64,000 nucleotides of DNA from Elgaria multicarinata webbii. Taxonomy: Eukaryota > Chordata > Lepidosauria > Squamata > Anguidae. The notes beneath the pieces are model-generated. The model saw only the letters and a program-made list of their open reading frames with translations. It had not been told where the DNA came from and did not search any database. Numbering within the stretch: position 1 is the first letter of the stretch; each line of letters starts with the position of its first letter. The position numbers were made by a program, and so were the translations under genes. Below, piece after piece: positions 44,729 through 54,500 of this stretch. The stretch spans positions 53,992,181 to 54,056,180 of the forward strand of contig NC_086171.1 of NCBI RefSeq assembly GCF_023053635.1. The letters run 5' to 3'.

Positions 44729-44878
44729 CCCTAAACAAACAAGTAGGCAGGTTCATATATCACACTGACCTCTGATCTGTTTACAAAAACAGAACTGGCT
44801 CACTCCTAGTGCACATTCTGGCAAATTAACCCATGATTTGCTGCCATGATGTGTGTACTGGCCCATTGTATCACAGCC

Positions 44879-46267
44879 TGTGAGTTACTGAAGAGACTGT
44901 GCTTTTGGAGCAATGGTAAAATTTATATTCTCATGCCTTCAGAACAAATGCAGGATAAATCTGCTCTGCATCTCTAATATCCTTTTTGTGTTTACAGATC
45001 CTTGATATGGAGGCACAAATGGGGGGGAGGGGCACGTTCTTGCCCCTGCAGACTTTTTTTTTTTCAATTGGAAAAACAGAACTCAGTAAGACTAGCCTGA
45101 GTAAACATGCTTAGGCTTTCAGTGGCATCTTAAAGAGTGTTTTCACATAAAGAGGCTGAAGCCCAGCATATTTTTCTTATGGAGTTATTAGTATATCAAT
45201 TTGCTTTCCCCCCTCTGACAGATGTCTGTTTGTTAGAAAAACTACAATAAGGATGGAATGGATGTAGGTCAGCCCATCATAGAAAAGCCCAATTCAATAG
45301 CTGTGCACACCTATACAAGTCTAGAAGAGTGTGCTGGCTTGCCACAGACAAAATGCATTTTTGGAACAGTCCTCCCCCAGCCATGCCAGCTCTCCCCCAA
45401 CTTTTCTGCCATGTAATACTTTGACCTATTACAATTGACAATAGTGGCTTGCTACAGCAATGGTAGTAAACCAACCTGGTACGCCAACATAAGCCTTGTT
45501 ACCTCATACCACTGACTCACAGTATTTCTGCATAATTGTACATATTTATTTGCTTGCCTAAAGACTCCTAGGACTGGAGTGTTTGTAAACTGTATTGTCT
45601 TTGTGGCAGACCACTGTGGCTCTACAAATCTCTCGAGACTCAGTCCAAAGTTAGATGAGCAGACTAATGGAAGATTCCCTACCCCTCCTTTCCCCGTAGC
45701 CTCCTACTGCACACACCTCGAATCTGCTTCAGAAATTCCCTCCAACCCTTGGGAGCAGATATGGGAGGGCATATGGGGGCTGTAGGGCAGAGGGGATATC
45801 CACCGGCGATGGATATCCACCAGTTGATATGGTGTCCTTCGACCATATCCACTGGTGGAAGGACACTAGTAGAAACAGCTCTGTGTAAAACCCTTCCTGA
45901 CCTCTTCTCATCCTTCACTATACAAAGGAAGAATTTCCTGGTTCACACAGGTAATATTTTAGATTCTGCATGCATGTTTTTTTGGGGTTTTTTGCAGTTG
46001 TATAACAGGTGCTCAAGCTAGCTTTTTGACAGATGAAGCTTTAATGAAATTTAGACATTTACTCAGTGGGGAAATTAGCAAGATTAAAGTGAAAACAAAA
46101 TATACGTTTTACTGACTTAAAAACCCATTTGCTCATTAGAGTTTCGCAATATCTAAATTATGAAGTAAAGTTTTGTTATCTTAACTGCACCAAGGGAAGA
46201 AGAAAAATGTTCTGGAATTCTATATTTTGTATTACTTTTTTCTCGTCTGTTGGTGTAGACTAAGGTT
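44879..46267. other. Intergenic, no recognised feature
   Basis: Contains a small inverted repeat at 45,817-45,858 (CCACCAGTTGATATGG against CCATATCCACTGGTGG). No exon or named repeat is seen. Confidence 0.4.
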
Positions 46268-47080
46268 GCAGTTTTAAGCATAATTACTTTGAAGTTACAC
46301 TGAAACAATGGAGGTTACTGCCACGACACAGGCTCTGAACAACAGACCCGGCCGCAGCTACTCCCTGCTCAAGCCAGGCACCACCGCTTGATACGCCTGA
46401 GGCAAGGGATAAAAACCACCTTCCTCCAAACTATGTGGAGAAAGGGGTTTAAATGGAGAAGGATTTTAATATATAAAATAAAACACTGTGAGTTATATGT
46501 GCTGAGGTGAATTATTGTCAGAGTGGGTGTTAAATGAGTAAACTTCAGATGATAAATGCCAAACAGACACGTGGGATTTTTATGGTAGTTATAAACAAAA
46601 TAATCAAAATTTATTTTTAAAAGTTCACAAGCTTTGTTTCAAATAAAACATTTAAAAACCTTTTTGAAACCTTTCATCCAATCCTTTCACTCATTCACAT
46701 ACGCGCTTTCCTTTCTCTCACACAATCACTCTTGAGCTTTCTTTATTATCAGTGTTTAATATACATCAACTATGTGCACACCACACTCTAAAGACACCAC
46801 TCTCTACCTTGAACCTCAAATTCTCAAGACCAAAGTAATCTAAACACCAAGAGCTAACGCACAGAGAGCACTAAAAACTCTAAGAATACTTAAAAAGTCC
46901 CCCACAATCCCCTCCGTCATTCCCTTATATATCACTCCTCCCCTTCCCCAGACATTCTAACTCTACCCACTCAGGCCAACATTCTAAAAACCAGACTTAC
47001 AAACTGCAGACATACATTTGGGAACTGACTTGTGGGGTGTAACGCCACAGTTACTTCCAAGTAAATACAGCTAAAATTGC
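46268..47080. repeat. Palindromic family P2 copy split by a solo LTR
   Basis: Left remnant GGTTGCAGTTTTAAGCATAA..TTACTTTGAAGTTACACTGA, right remnant TTCCAAGTAAATACAGCTAA. Joined across the LTR they give the usual P2 layout. Confidence 0.5.
46319..47049 (-). mobile_element. Solo LTR (731 bp)
   Basis: On the minus strand it starts TGTGGCGTTACA and ends TGTCGTGGCA, bracketed by a perfect 5-bp target duplication GTTAC (46,314-46,318 and 47,050-47,054). A TATATAAGGG promoter-like site and an AATAAAG signal lie in the expected minus-strand order. It inserted into a P2 repeat, so it is younger than that copy. It is a fossil with no internal genes. Confidence 0.8.
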
Positions 47081-47822
47081 TGCATAAGTTATACAGAACT
47101 GTTGTATTGGCAAACTTAGACCTTAAGCAAATTATTGGCAGTATCATATTCCTAACCAAAACAGAAATATGGCAGCTATGATTGAAAATACTAAGAATAA
47201 ATATGGCAGCTATGATTGAATATACTAAGAATTATTCTAAGAGCAAAAATCTCCTGCCCCAACCCAGATCTATAAATCTAATGTGTCTCCAAATGAGCAT
47301 TCAAATGCTGTTATCTATCCATACCTTAGTGCTTTCAATAGGATTTCCATTCAGAGTCCAGCACGAGTCAAGCATAGATATAATTTTATTGGATCTAGGC
47401 CAGGATGATCTCTTATACTTATTTAGGTATTTAAAATATTTCTATACCACCTTTCATTGAGAAATCACATATACAGAGTAAGAAACTGTATACAGACTGC
47501 TGGTCTTGTATACTGCAGAATCCTTATCTTGAAACACTGTGCTTCACAGTGATTAATTCATTATTACCAAACATGACAGCTACAAAGATATTACATCAGA
47601 TCTGTGTAGAATGCCTTTCTCTTGAGCAGCATTTTTCAAAGATATCAGCGTAAGAACAGAGTGTCTCTGAGAATTCTCAAAGTGCCCCCACTCTGAAGGG
47701 TCTACTTAAAAAGGAAAAGTAGGGAAAAGAACAAAAGCAAAATGTTTTTTCCCCTCTGCCCTGCAGCCAGCCTTGCAGAAAAGTTATTTTTGTTTTTAAC
47801 CTTGCTATAAAGACAGTATTAA
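47081..47822. other. Intergenic, mostly unclassified
   Basis: A short tandem pair near 47,168-47,228 (ATATGGCAGCTATGATTGAA twice, period 37) is visible. A LINE-tail-like TTTAGGTATTTAAAATATTT lies near 47,423. Confidence 0.4.
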
Positions 47823-47922
47823 GGGTGCAATTCGAAGCATGTTTAAACAGAAAAATGTGCTACAAATCCCACCATTACCCAGTACTGTCTTTCTATCTAA
47901 ACACGCATAGGATTGGCGCCTA
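47823..47922. repeat. Palindromic family P3 copy
   Basis: GTGCAATTCGAAGCATGTTT..AAACAGAAAAATGTGCTACA..ATCTAAACACGCATAGGATT. Confidence 0.55.
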
Positions 47923-47924
47923 AC

Positions 47925-48011
47925 AGATGTTTTGGACTACAACTCCCAGGGTGGATGCTGGGAATTGTAGTCCAAAACATCAAAAAGACACCAGATTGTG
48001 AAAGGCTGCAA
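47925..48011. repeat. Palindromic family P1 copy
   Basis: CAGATGTTTTGGACTACAAC then TCCCAGGGTGGATGCTGGGA..ATTGTAGTCCAAAACATC, a tight hairpin. Confidence 0.7.
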
Positions 48012-48334
48012 GAAATCGTAATCTTACTACTGATCTTTCCGTAGTAGATAATGAAAATAGAATGAATATAGAATAAGGGCGCAACCCTATGTTTAAATAG
48101 AGAATGTCTAAACATATCTTTTTCTGTCTAAACATGCATAGGATTGCACTCTAAAATACAACTCATTCGCTGTTTTTAAATTTGTCTTAAAAATAAAACT
48201 GCAAATTACATTTGTTAAGGGAAAGCTTCGAGGGGCTCTTTCTAACTTGCACCCAGCTTTTATTTTAGAATGACAAGCGTTAACTATTTTCCAGGAGAAT
48301 AAACTCAGAAGAGACGTGTTCCAAAAGCGACACA

Positions 48335-48344
48335 TCTCGCGAGA
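48335..48344. promoter_or_regulatory. TCTCGCGAGA palindromic core-promoter element
   Basis: A perfect TCTCGCGAGA decamer, an element known from TATA-less and often bidirectional vertebrate promoters. It lies about 300 bp upstream of the CRE/CCAAT cluster of the SGO1 promoter and could serve a leftward transcript. Confidence 0.7.
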
Positions 48345-48389
48345 CTTAATACTCTAACTAAGAGAACTCCGCTCTGACATCTACCCACA

Positions 48390-49150
48390 CCCGCTGCAAG
48401 CGTATTTCTCTCTTCGCGTCCGACTTTGGATACACTCATGGCTAGCGAGCGGGGCGTGAGGTTTGATGGGTGGGGTGGGGAGACGGAATGCCAAAGGAGT
48501 CAAAAGACTCCAGAGAATTTCTAAGGGAAGGGGCGGGAACTATCAGAGTTCAAACTGCCTGTCAGGAGCGGGAGGCGGAGCGGAGAAGAAGAAAAAGAAC
48601 CACGCTCCTGTGTTCGCTCGCTTTAAGAGCGTGGTGACGTCATGCCGCCTGTCCCAGGTGGCCCAGACAGCCAATCAGGACGCGCAGCGGAGAATTTCGA
48701 ACAAGCAGGAAGCAAAGCTGACTGAGGGCAAAAAACAAAAACTACCAACAACAACAGGAGCCAACGGTTTTGGGGTTGCCGCATCACCGCGCGCTCCGTC
48801 GCGCCGGCGCAGCTGAAGGGAAGAAGGAGGCCGCGGAGTAAGGGAAAATCGAGTAAGGAGCGCCCGCAAGGGCGTTTAATCAGGTTCGGTTTTACTTATT
48901 AATTTCTAACGGCTGTGGCGGGTTCCATGATGGCTGGTGGGTGGGAGGCTGTGGGAGGCCTTGTCAAACGAGGTTATGTTTTCCGCTTGTTACCGACCCC
49001 TGAGGGGAACGGCAGTGGGAAAAGTTATATTCCTTACGAAGCGCAGTTCAAAGGGGGGCGGAGAAGCCGCCCTGCGACGCCTCAAAATCCTCTCGCTTCA
49101 CGCCTGTTGTTAAGGCTTTCAACCAAAACAGCCCAAAGCTGCGTTCTTAC
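48390..49150 (+). promoter_or_regulatory. SGO1: CpG-rich SGO1 promoter and probable untranslated first exon
   Basis: The only sizeable CpG-dense block upstream of the coding exons. No TATA box is placed sensibly. Motifs in order: E2F-type GGCGGGAA at 48,532-48,539; inverted CHR TTCAAA at 48,549-48,554; CRE TGACGTCA at 48,635-48,642; CCAAT at 48,671-48,675; CHR-like TTCGAA at 48,696-48,701. CCAAT plus CHR is the usual signature of late-cell-cycle genes, which fits a mitotic protein. Transcription probably starts about 48,700-48,850. A possible first-exon donor is CAG|GTTCGG at 48,884. TSS and donor are inferred, not seen. Confidence 0.7.
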
Positions 49151-49189
49151 GCCCACTTAGTTCAATGGGACTTGTACCCCAAGTGATTG

Positions 49190-49470
49190 CAGCCAATTTG
49201 GATGGCTTTAAAAGGGGGTTGGATAAATTCCTGGAGGCGAAGGCTATCAGTGGCTACTAGCCTGGATGGTTGTGTGCTGTCTCCAGTATTCGAGGCAGTG
49301 AGCCTGTGTACACCAGTTGCTGGGGAACATGGGCAGGAAGGTGCTCTTGCACCATGTCCTGCTTGTTCATCCCTGGCCGATGGCTGGTTGGCCACTGTGT
49401 GAACAGAGTGCTGGAATGGATGGACCCTGGGTCTGATCCAGCGTGGCGCTTCTTATGTTCTTATAAGGCA
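49190..49470 (+). mobile_element. CR1-type LINE 3' end in SGO1 intron 1
   Basis: AATTTGGATGGCTTTAAAAG..GGTTGGATAAATTCCTGGAG through TGGCGCTTCTTATGTTCTTA matches 1940-2215. It contains no reverse-transcriptase core. It lies within about 300 bp of the CpG promoter. Confidence 0.75.
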
Positions 49471-49954
49471 TTTGTATTCTGGCCATCATACCGTATATCC
49501 CAGAGTGCTTCAGAGCAATAGTTTCCAATAAAAAACTGTTGCACAATTGAAATGATTCAAGAGACACAAGACACACGTACTTTCCAAATTAAATTAGAGC
49601 CAATTCAGACAGCAGAATGAGATCTCAGTTACAGTATTTAAAATATAATTTCCTTAAACCTTTTAAAATATATAAATGCTTCACAGAGCTGTTTTAATGT
49701 TGTCTAAAAGACGACTGTGTGGATGCTAAATAAAGATCCCTCACGAGGGAATTCTACAACCGGGGTGCCATCAGAATAAAAATATTTCCAAGTCAGTAAG
49801 TATGAGATTGCACTGTAAACCACCTTATTCAAAGGCCACCAGCCTACAAATAAACCTAAACTGCCCCACAGTTGGCAGATGAAAAATGAGGATATTTTAA
49901 TTATGTCCCAATAGGAACACTGCCCAAAACCTCACCACCATTATGTATTGTTTC

Positions 49955-50460
49955 TGTTGTTGTTGTTGTTATTTCTACCCTGCTTTTCCATAAAATGTTA
50001 AAGGTGGCTAAAAAAATTAAATAATAATAATATGGACCTAGTAAATTTTTCTGTAATGGCCACCCTCCATTGATTTAAAAGCAAAGAGGTTGTTGATCTC
50101 TAGATTAAACACATACTTATGAAATGTAACCATTCTGCAATATGCCATTAATAATGCAAAATATTGCCCAGCAAGTGCAATCAAGCCATGGAAAGCTTTT
50201 GTAAACAAGCGAATTTTCTGGAAGGCATTTAAAATATTTTTTGTCTCCCAAACTGCACAGGGAAGGTTATTCCAGAGGTCAGGTGCCACTACTGAGAAGG
50301 CCCATTTTGTGATGTTACATGGCAACATTCTGTTGGTTGCAGAACAGCCAACAAGGCCTCCTGCGAAGAGCTTGGAGGTTGGCTGGGTGCATATAGGGGA
50401 AGGTGGCCAGCTAGATATCATGGTCCTGAGTTATTTAGGGCTTTGTATGTTAACAATAAA
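49955..50460 (-). mobile_element. L2-type LINE 3' end in SGO1 intron 1
   Basis: The minus-strand frame contains KWAFSVVAPDLWNNLPCAVW then AFQKIRLFTKAFHG, the usual L2 C-terminus (AFSVVAP-x-LWN-x-LP ... LFTKAF). The 3' UTR ends in the antisense CTACCCTGCTTTTCC stretch with a (GTT)n run at 49,959-49,970. Confidence 0.75.
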
Positions 50461-51427
50461 CTTGAACATGGCAATTTTTTTCAACTTAGATGTAATGTGT
50501 ACAAGGCTGGTGCTTCACTCGGTGCTGTATTCTACACTAGCTGTAGCTTCTGAATCAGGCACAAGGGCAGGCCCACATTTAGAGTGCATTAGAGTAATGT
50601 CATTGTGAAGTTACCAGTGCATGAAACTCAGTAGTTAGGCTATCCTTACAGAAAAGAGGCATCCTTGCCCCGGCTCAGAGATATAATGGAGGTGGGGACA
50701 ACTTGAGCAATGAGTTTAAAGAAAATAATTTACTCTGGTGCTTCTGCTGCTATTTACTGCTTTCAAATTAATTTGTTGTTAGGGTTTATTTTCTCCTGCT
50801 GTTTCCTTTTTGTGTTTTGGCTACTTTGGCTTTTGTTTTAGTTTAGCTGAACTTTGTAGTACTTTTGGGTCAAAAGCTGAGATGTAAATAGTTTAATAAA
50901 CAAATGCTCTACAGTATAGCAGCTCACATCAACACAAATTCTAATAACCGCAAAGGCAAAAATAGGGACAATGATTTATCAGAGACAGTGACTGTCCCTG
51001 GTAAATAGGGATAGTTGAAATATATGAAACATGATTTGGTATGGTATTTCCTAAATATTTGTGAAAAATTACAAATGAGGCCTTTTGGATCATCAGTTTT
51101 GGATATTGATTGTAGGAACTTCTTAAATCTTTTATTACTAGTTCAAATAAAACTAAATAAGTATCTTTTAAATTCTAACTTTAAATTGGGAGTCTGCTAC
51201 ATTAGATTGGTAAATATTGTTGAAAAAAAAGACCAAGCTCTTCTGATTAATCTTCTCAGCAGTATTTTAAGATATTATATTTCTCAGTTACAAAAGTAAA
51301 ATAAAGAATATTATGTTACTATAAAATTTGTGGGCAGGCAGTGTGTGGGTCAAATGGCATTTTCATAGCAGGATGATCAAGAAAAGCTTCGTAATATTTT
51401 CTAAACCACATTTCTTGTATTTTTAAG
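50461..51427. other. SGO1 intron 1, distal part, no recognised feature
   Basis: AT-rich intron sequence ending in the acceptor TTTCTTGTATTTTTAAG. No named repeat is seen. Confidence 0.5.
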
Positions 51428-51576
51428 GTGGAATATGGCTAGAGAAAAGTGCTTGAAAAAGTCATTTAAGGATAGCCTCGAAGATATAAAAGAAAGAATG
51501 AAAGAGAAGAGAAATCAAAAATGGGCAAAATTGGGCAAATCAAACCAAGTCTTAACTGTCAAGGGTAAAATTGCAG
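51428..51576 (+). CDS. SGO1: SGO1 exon 2 (first coding exon)
   Basis: Acceptor TTTTTAAG before 51,428, ATG at 51,435, donor GCAG|GTAAAT. It encodes residues 1-47 and the first base of codon 48. The sequence is very close to the human N-terminus through SLEDIKxRMKEKRN. Confidence 0.95.
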
Positions 51577-54500
51577 GTAAATATTTGAATATTCCATTCA
51601 AGTTTTCACAGAAATAGAAATTTTAGGAATTAAATATCTCTAGTTTCTTCCAGACAACTCTTCTGCACAGCTGAAAAGCTTTCAAGCAAACAATCAAGCA
51701 TTAGCCTTGGCTTTAGAAGAAGAGAAGCACAAAATGAAGGAAGCTCAAGATATTATCCTGCATTTGAAGAAAGAATATCAGTGTTTGAAATTTCAGATGT
51801 TTGCCTTGCAAAGAAAGCTGGAGTCGCAACAAGGAAAAGAACATGTGGAGGTATTTCTTTTAACATGTGTTTTACATATATACATGTCCTAGTAAAAATT
51901 AAATTTCATTACAGAAAACACACACGATAGCATTCTGGTTGAGAACTTTTGTGAAGAAATCATTAACGTTCATTTTAATCCAGTTATCAAGCAAGGGAAG
52001 ACACTGAATAAATACTCAGACTGTATGACCTGTGTGTGATGAAAAGAAGGTAACTATGTAGTGTTGTCATAGTGATAAAAGCAGGTGCTAAACAACTGTA
52101 CAATCTTTCCCAGAGTGCTTATATGCACACATCATAGAACTGGTTACTGGATGGACTCCTGTAAGATACTCCAGAGAAGAACTCTGGGAGATGGGTTTTA
52201 TTGTAAACCTAACAAGTCCATGGTAGCCTCAAAACACACACATGGATCCTTAACTCTCCCCCACCCCCCAGCCAATAACATCTACTGATCAGTAGACTAA
52301 TTCTTAAAGCTCTGCAGCCCTTCTTATATTGCTCTTCAGAAGTTACTCTTACAGGATCAATACTTCAGGTCCCAAGAGTTTCTTCAAGATGCTAATTTCC
52401 TACAGTAGTTAAATTTTAACACTATAGCAAGGAGTAGGTTAGAGTTATTCATCATCATCATCGTTAACTCTTCAAGGTATTAGTGAAGCTAGTGCTTGTC
52501 AGTATGTTATTAGATACAGGCAATAAGACCATTTGGCAAAGAATCCTTTGTACAACTGCAAAGAATGACTTTTTGTTTTTGTTTAGACTAGATTAGTGGC
52601 TTTGAAGAAGATTATTTCTAAAGTTGTTCAAGACCTACTTAGTGCAACAAATCTTCTTGGTCCAGCAAAGGATGTATGTACCATAGGTTGTGTAAGTCTT
52701 TTCCCATCCTTCTCTTTGTATGTGCATTTATGGACTATGCTTATCATTTGTGAATCCATTAAAATATTTGCTTATAGACAAATCTGGGTTGTTGTCCAAG
52801 TCCAAGTTTGTTTCATATTTTACTTATCAATTTCTTAAATCCTTTTGGTCTGTAGGAAGAACAAATCTCCAGTCTTTTCTTGCATACCTGTTCCCTGTTG
52901 TTTGCCGTGTTTGGATGTCACTTTAGTCAATGATGGCTTAATAAGCTACACACAGTAGCTTATTTGGAACTAATCCAGGATGCCCTGCCATATGACAGGC
53001 TAATAAGCTACTGTGCCTAATCTGACCCTTCCGCCCACCCTCTGTCCCACTGCAGTCCTCCTGCCCACGCAGAGGTGCTGGTTTAGCCATTCATTACTCT
53101 GCAGCAGGAGCTACAAGGAGGGAAATCCTGGGTTAATCAATAAGGGGGTGGCATAAATAAACACTTGGAGGTTTGAAGGCTCAGGACCAAAGTTCGTACA
53201 TAGACTCTGTCTGTAGGGAAGCATCCAATGCTCTCCAGCTGTTTTAGATCAATTCATGTCTGCCCCAGCCAGCATAGCCAATGGTCAGGAACCCTGGGAG
53301 TTGTTGTCCAAAACACCTGGTGGGCACCAGTTTGGGGAATGCTGACAAAGGATATATTTTGCACCTCTTTCATCGTCTATGTCACAGCATTATATGTAAA
53401 TTTCAGGATATGGTGACAGAGTAAAACAACAAGTAACTATCACTAGCGGCAGCTCGTAAGGTGGTAAGAGGGAGGGAATAGACTGTGCTGCTGAGTAGTT
53501 ACCAATGAGAGTGGAAAACCCATGCCCTTACAAGAAGGCATTGCAAGGCAGCAGTGAAAGCATGGGGCTTACTACATGGCTCGTAGTACATGAACTGCAC
53601 TGGCAGTTGTGCACCTGCATGCTGCTCAGCTAGCAACTCCCATGGTGCCTCTTCACAATGATGTCCGGTAAGGGTTTTGGGTTTTCTTTTGATCAGCACA
53701 TGATAGCAGAAGCCTATTACCTTCCAGTGAACCACTTTGCAAGCTGCTGCAAAGCACACTCCTAATTTTCAGACCCTTGATTTCATTTGATGCGTTATGT
53801 ATTCTCCTTCCAATAAGACCTTCAGCATAATATCTTTATTTTCTACAGAATCAGATACTATGTGCCTCGGATATTGCAAAGGGTGTGTCCAGTAGTTTGA
53901 AGAACCAAGATTCTGAGTAAGTCATATATTTACATGTGTATAAATCAATTGTTTTTTCCTCTCTAAACAAAATCAAGAAACCTGTACCAAGAAAATGCTT
54001 TTTTATATTGTAATAAATGTAGTTGGAAGTAGACTTAAGATGACTGATAGTTGTTTCTATTAACTTAGTGGGTCAACAAAAGAAAATTAAAAAATGGTTT
54101 TCATGTTGACTGGTAGTTGAGTTTTATCTTCCTCAAAAAGAAAAAGGTTCAGGAGTCTTTCTTTAATTAGCTGTATTCTAGAAGTGTTATTCTTCAATCA
54201 TTAAAATTATCCAGTGGACATATGTACTAAAAATTTAGTACATGTGTTCACTTCCTTCATCTCCCATATCTGATCAGTATTGAAATCGAATTATCAGAAC
54301 CATGAACATCAACCAAACAACAATTATAACATTGCAAATCTCACAACGTTCACATGGTTATTAAATTGTAATTTAGTGGAATGCAATAGACTACCATGAA
54401 TCCAACTATATCCCAGAGCTATGTTTTCTCCCTAAATAACGCAGAAAATCCATTAGTTGGTTCTTCAGAAACATATGTACTTTACAATCATACTTGACGA

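Larger units (their letters stand above)
43737..44878. repeat. MITE-like palindrome holding a solo LTR and a SPIN element
   Basis: The outer ends, ACATTGACCCAGTGCACATG at the left and the reverse complement of the right end (ACAATGGGCCAGTACACACA), are imperfect inverted repeats. Without the two insertions the remaining core reads GGTTGTTTAGGGGCTAAA ... GTTGTTTAGCCCCTAAAC, itself an inverted repeat. So the host is a palindromic element of about 370 bp, invaded twice. Confidence 0.55.
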
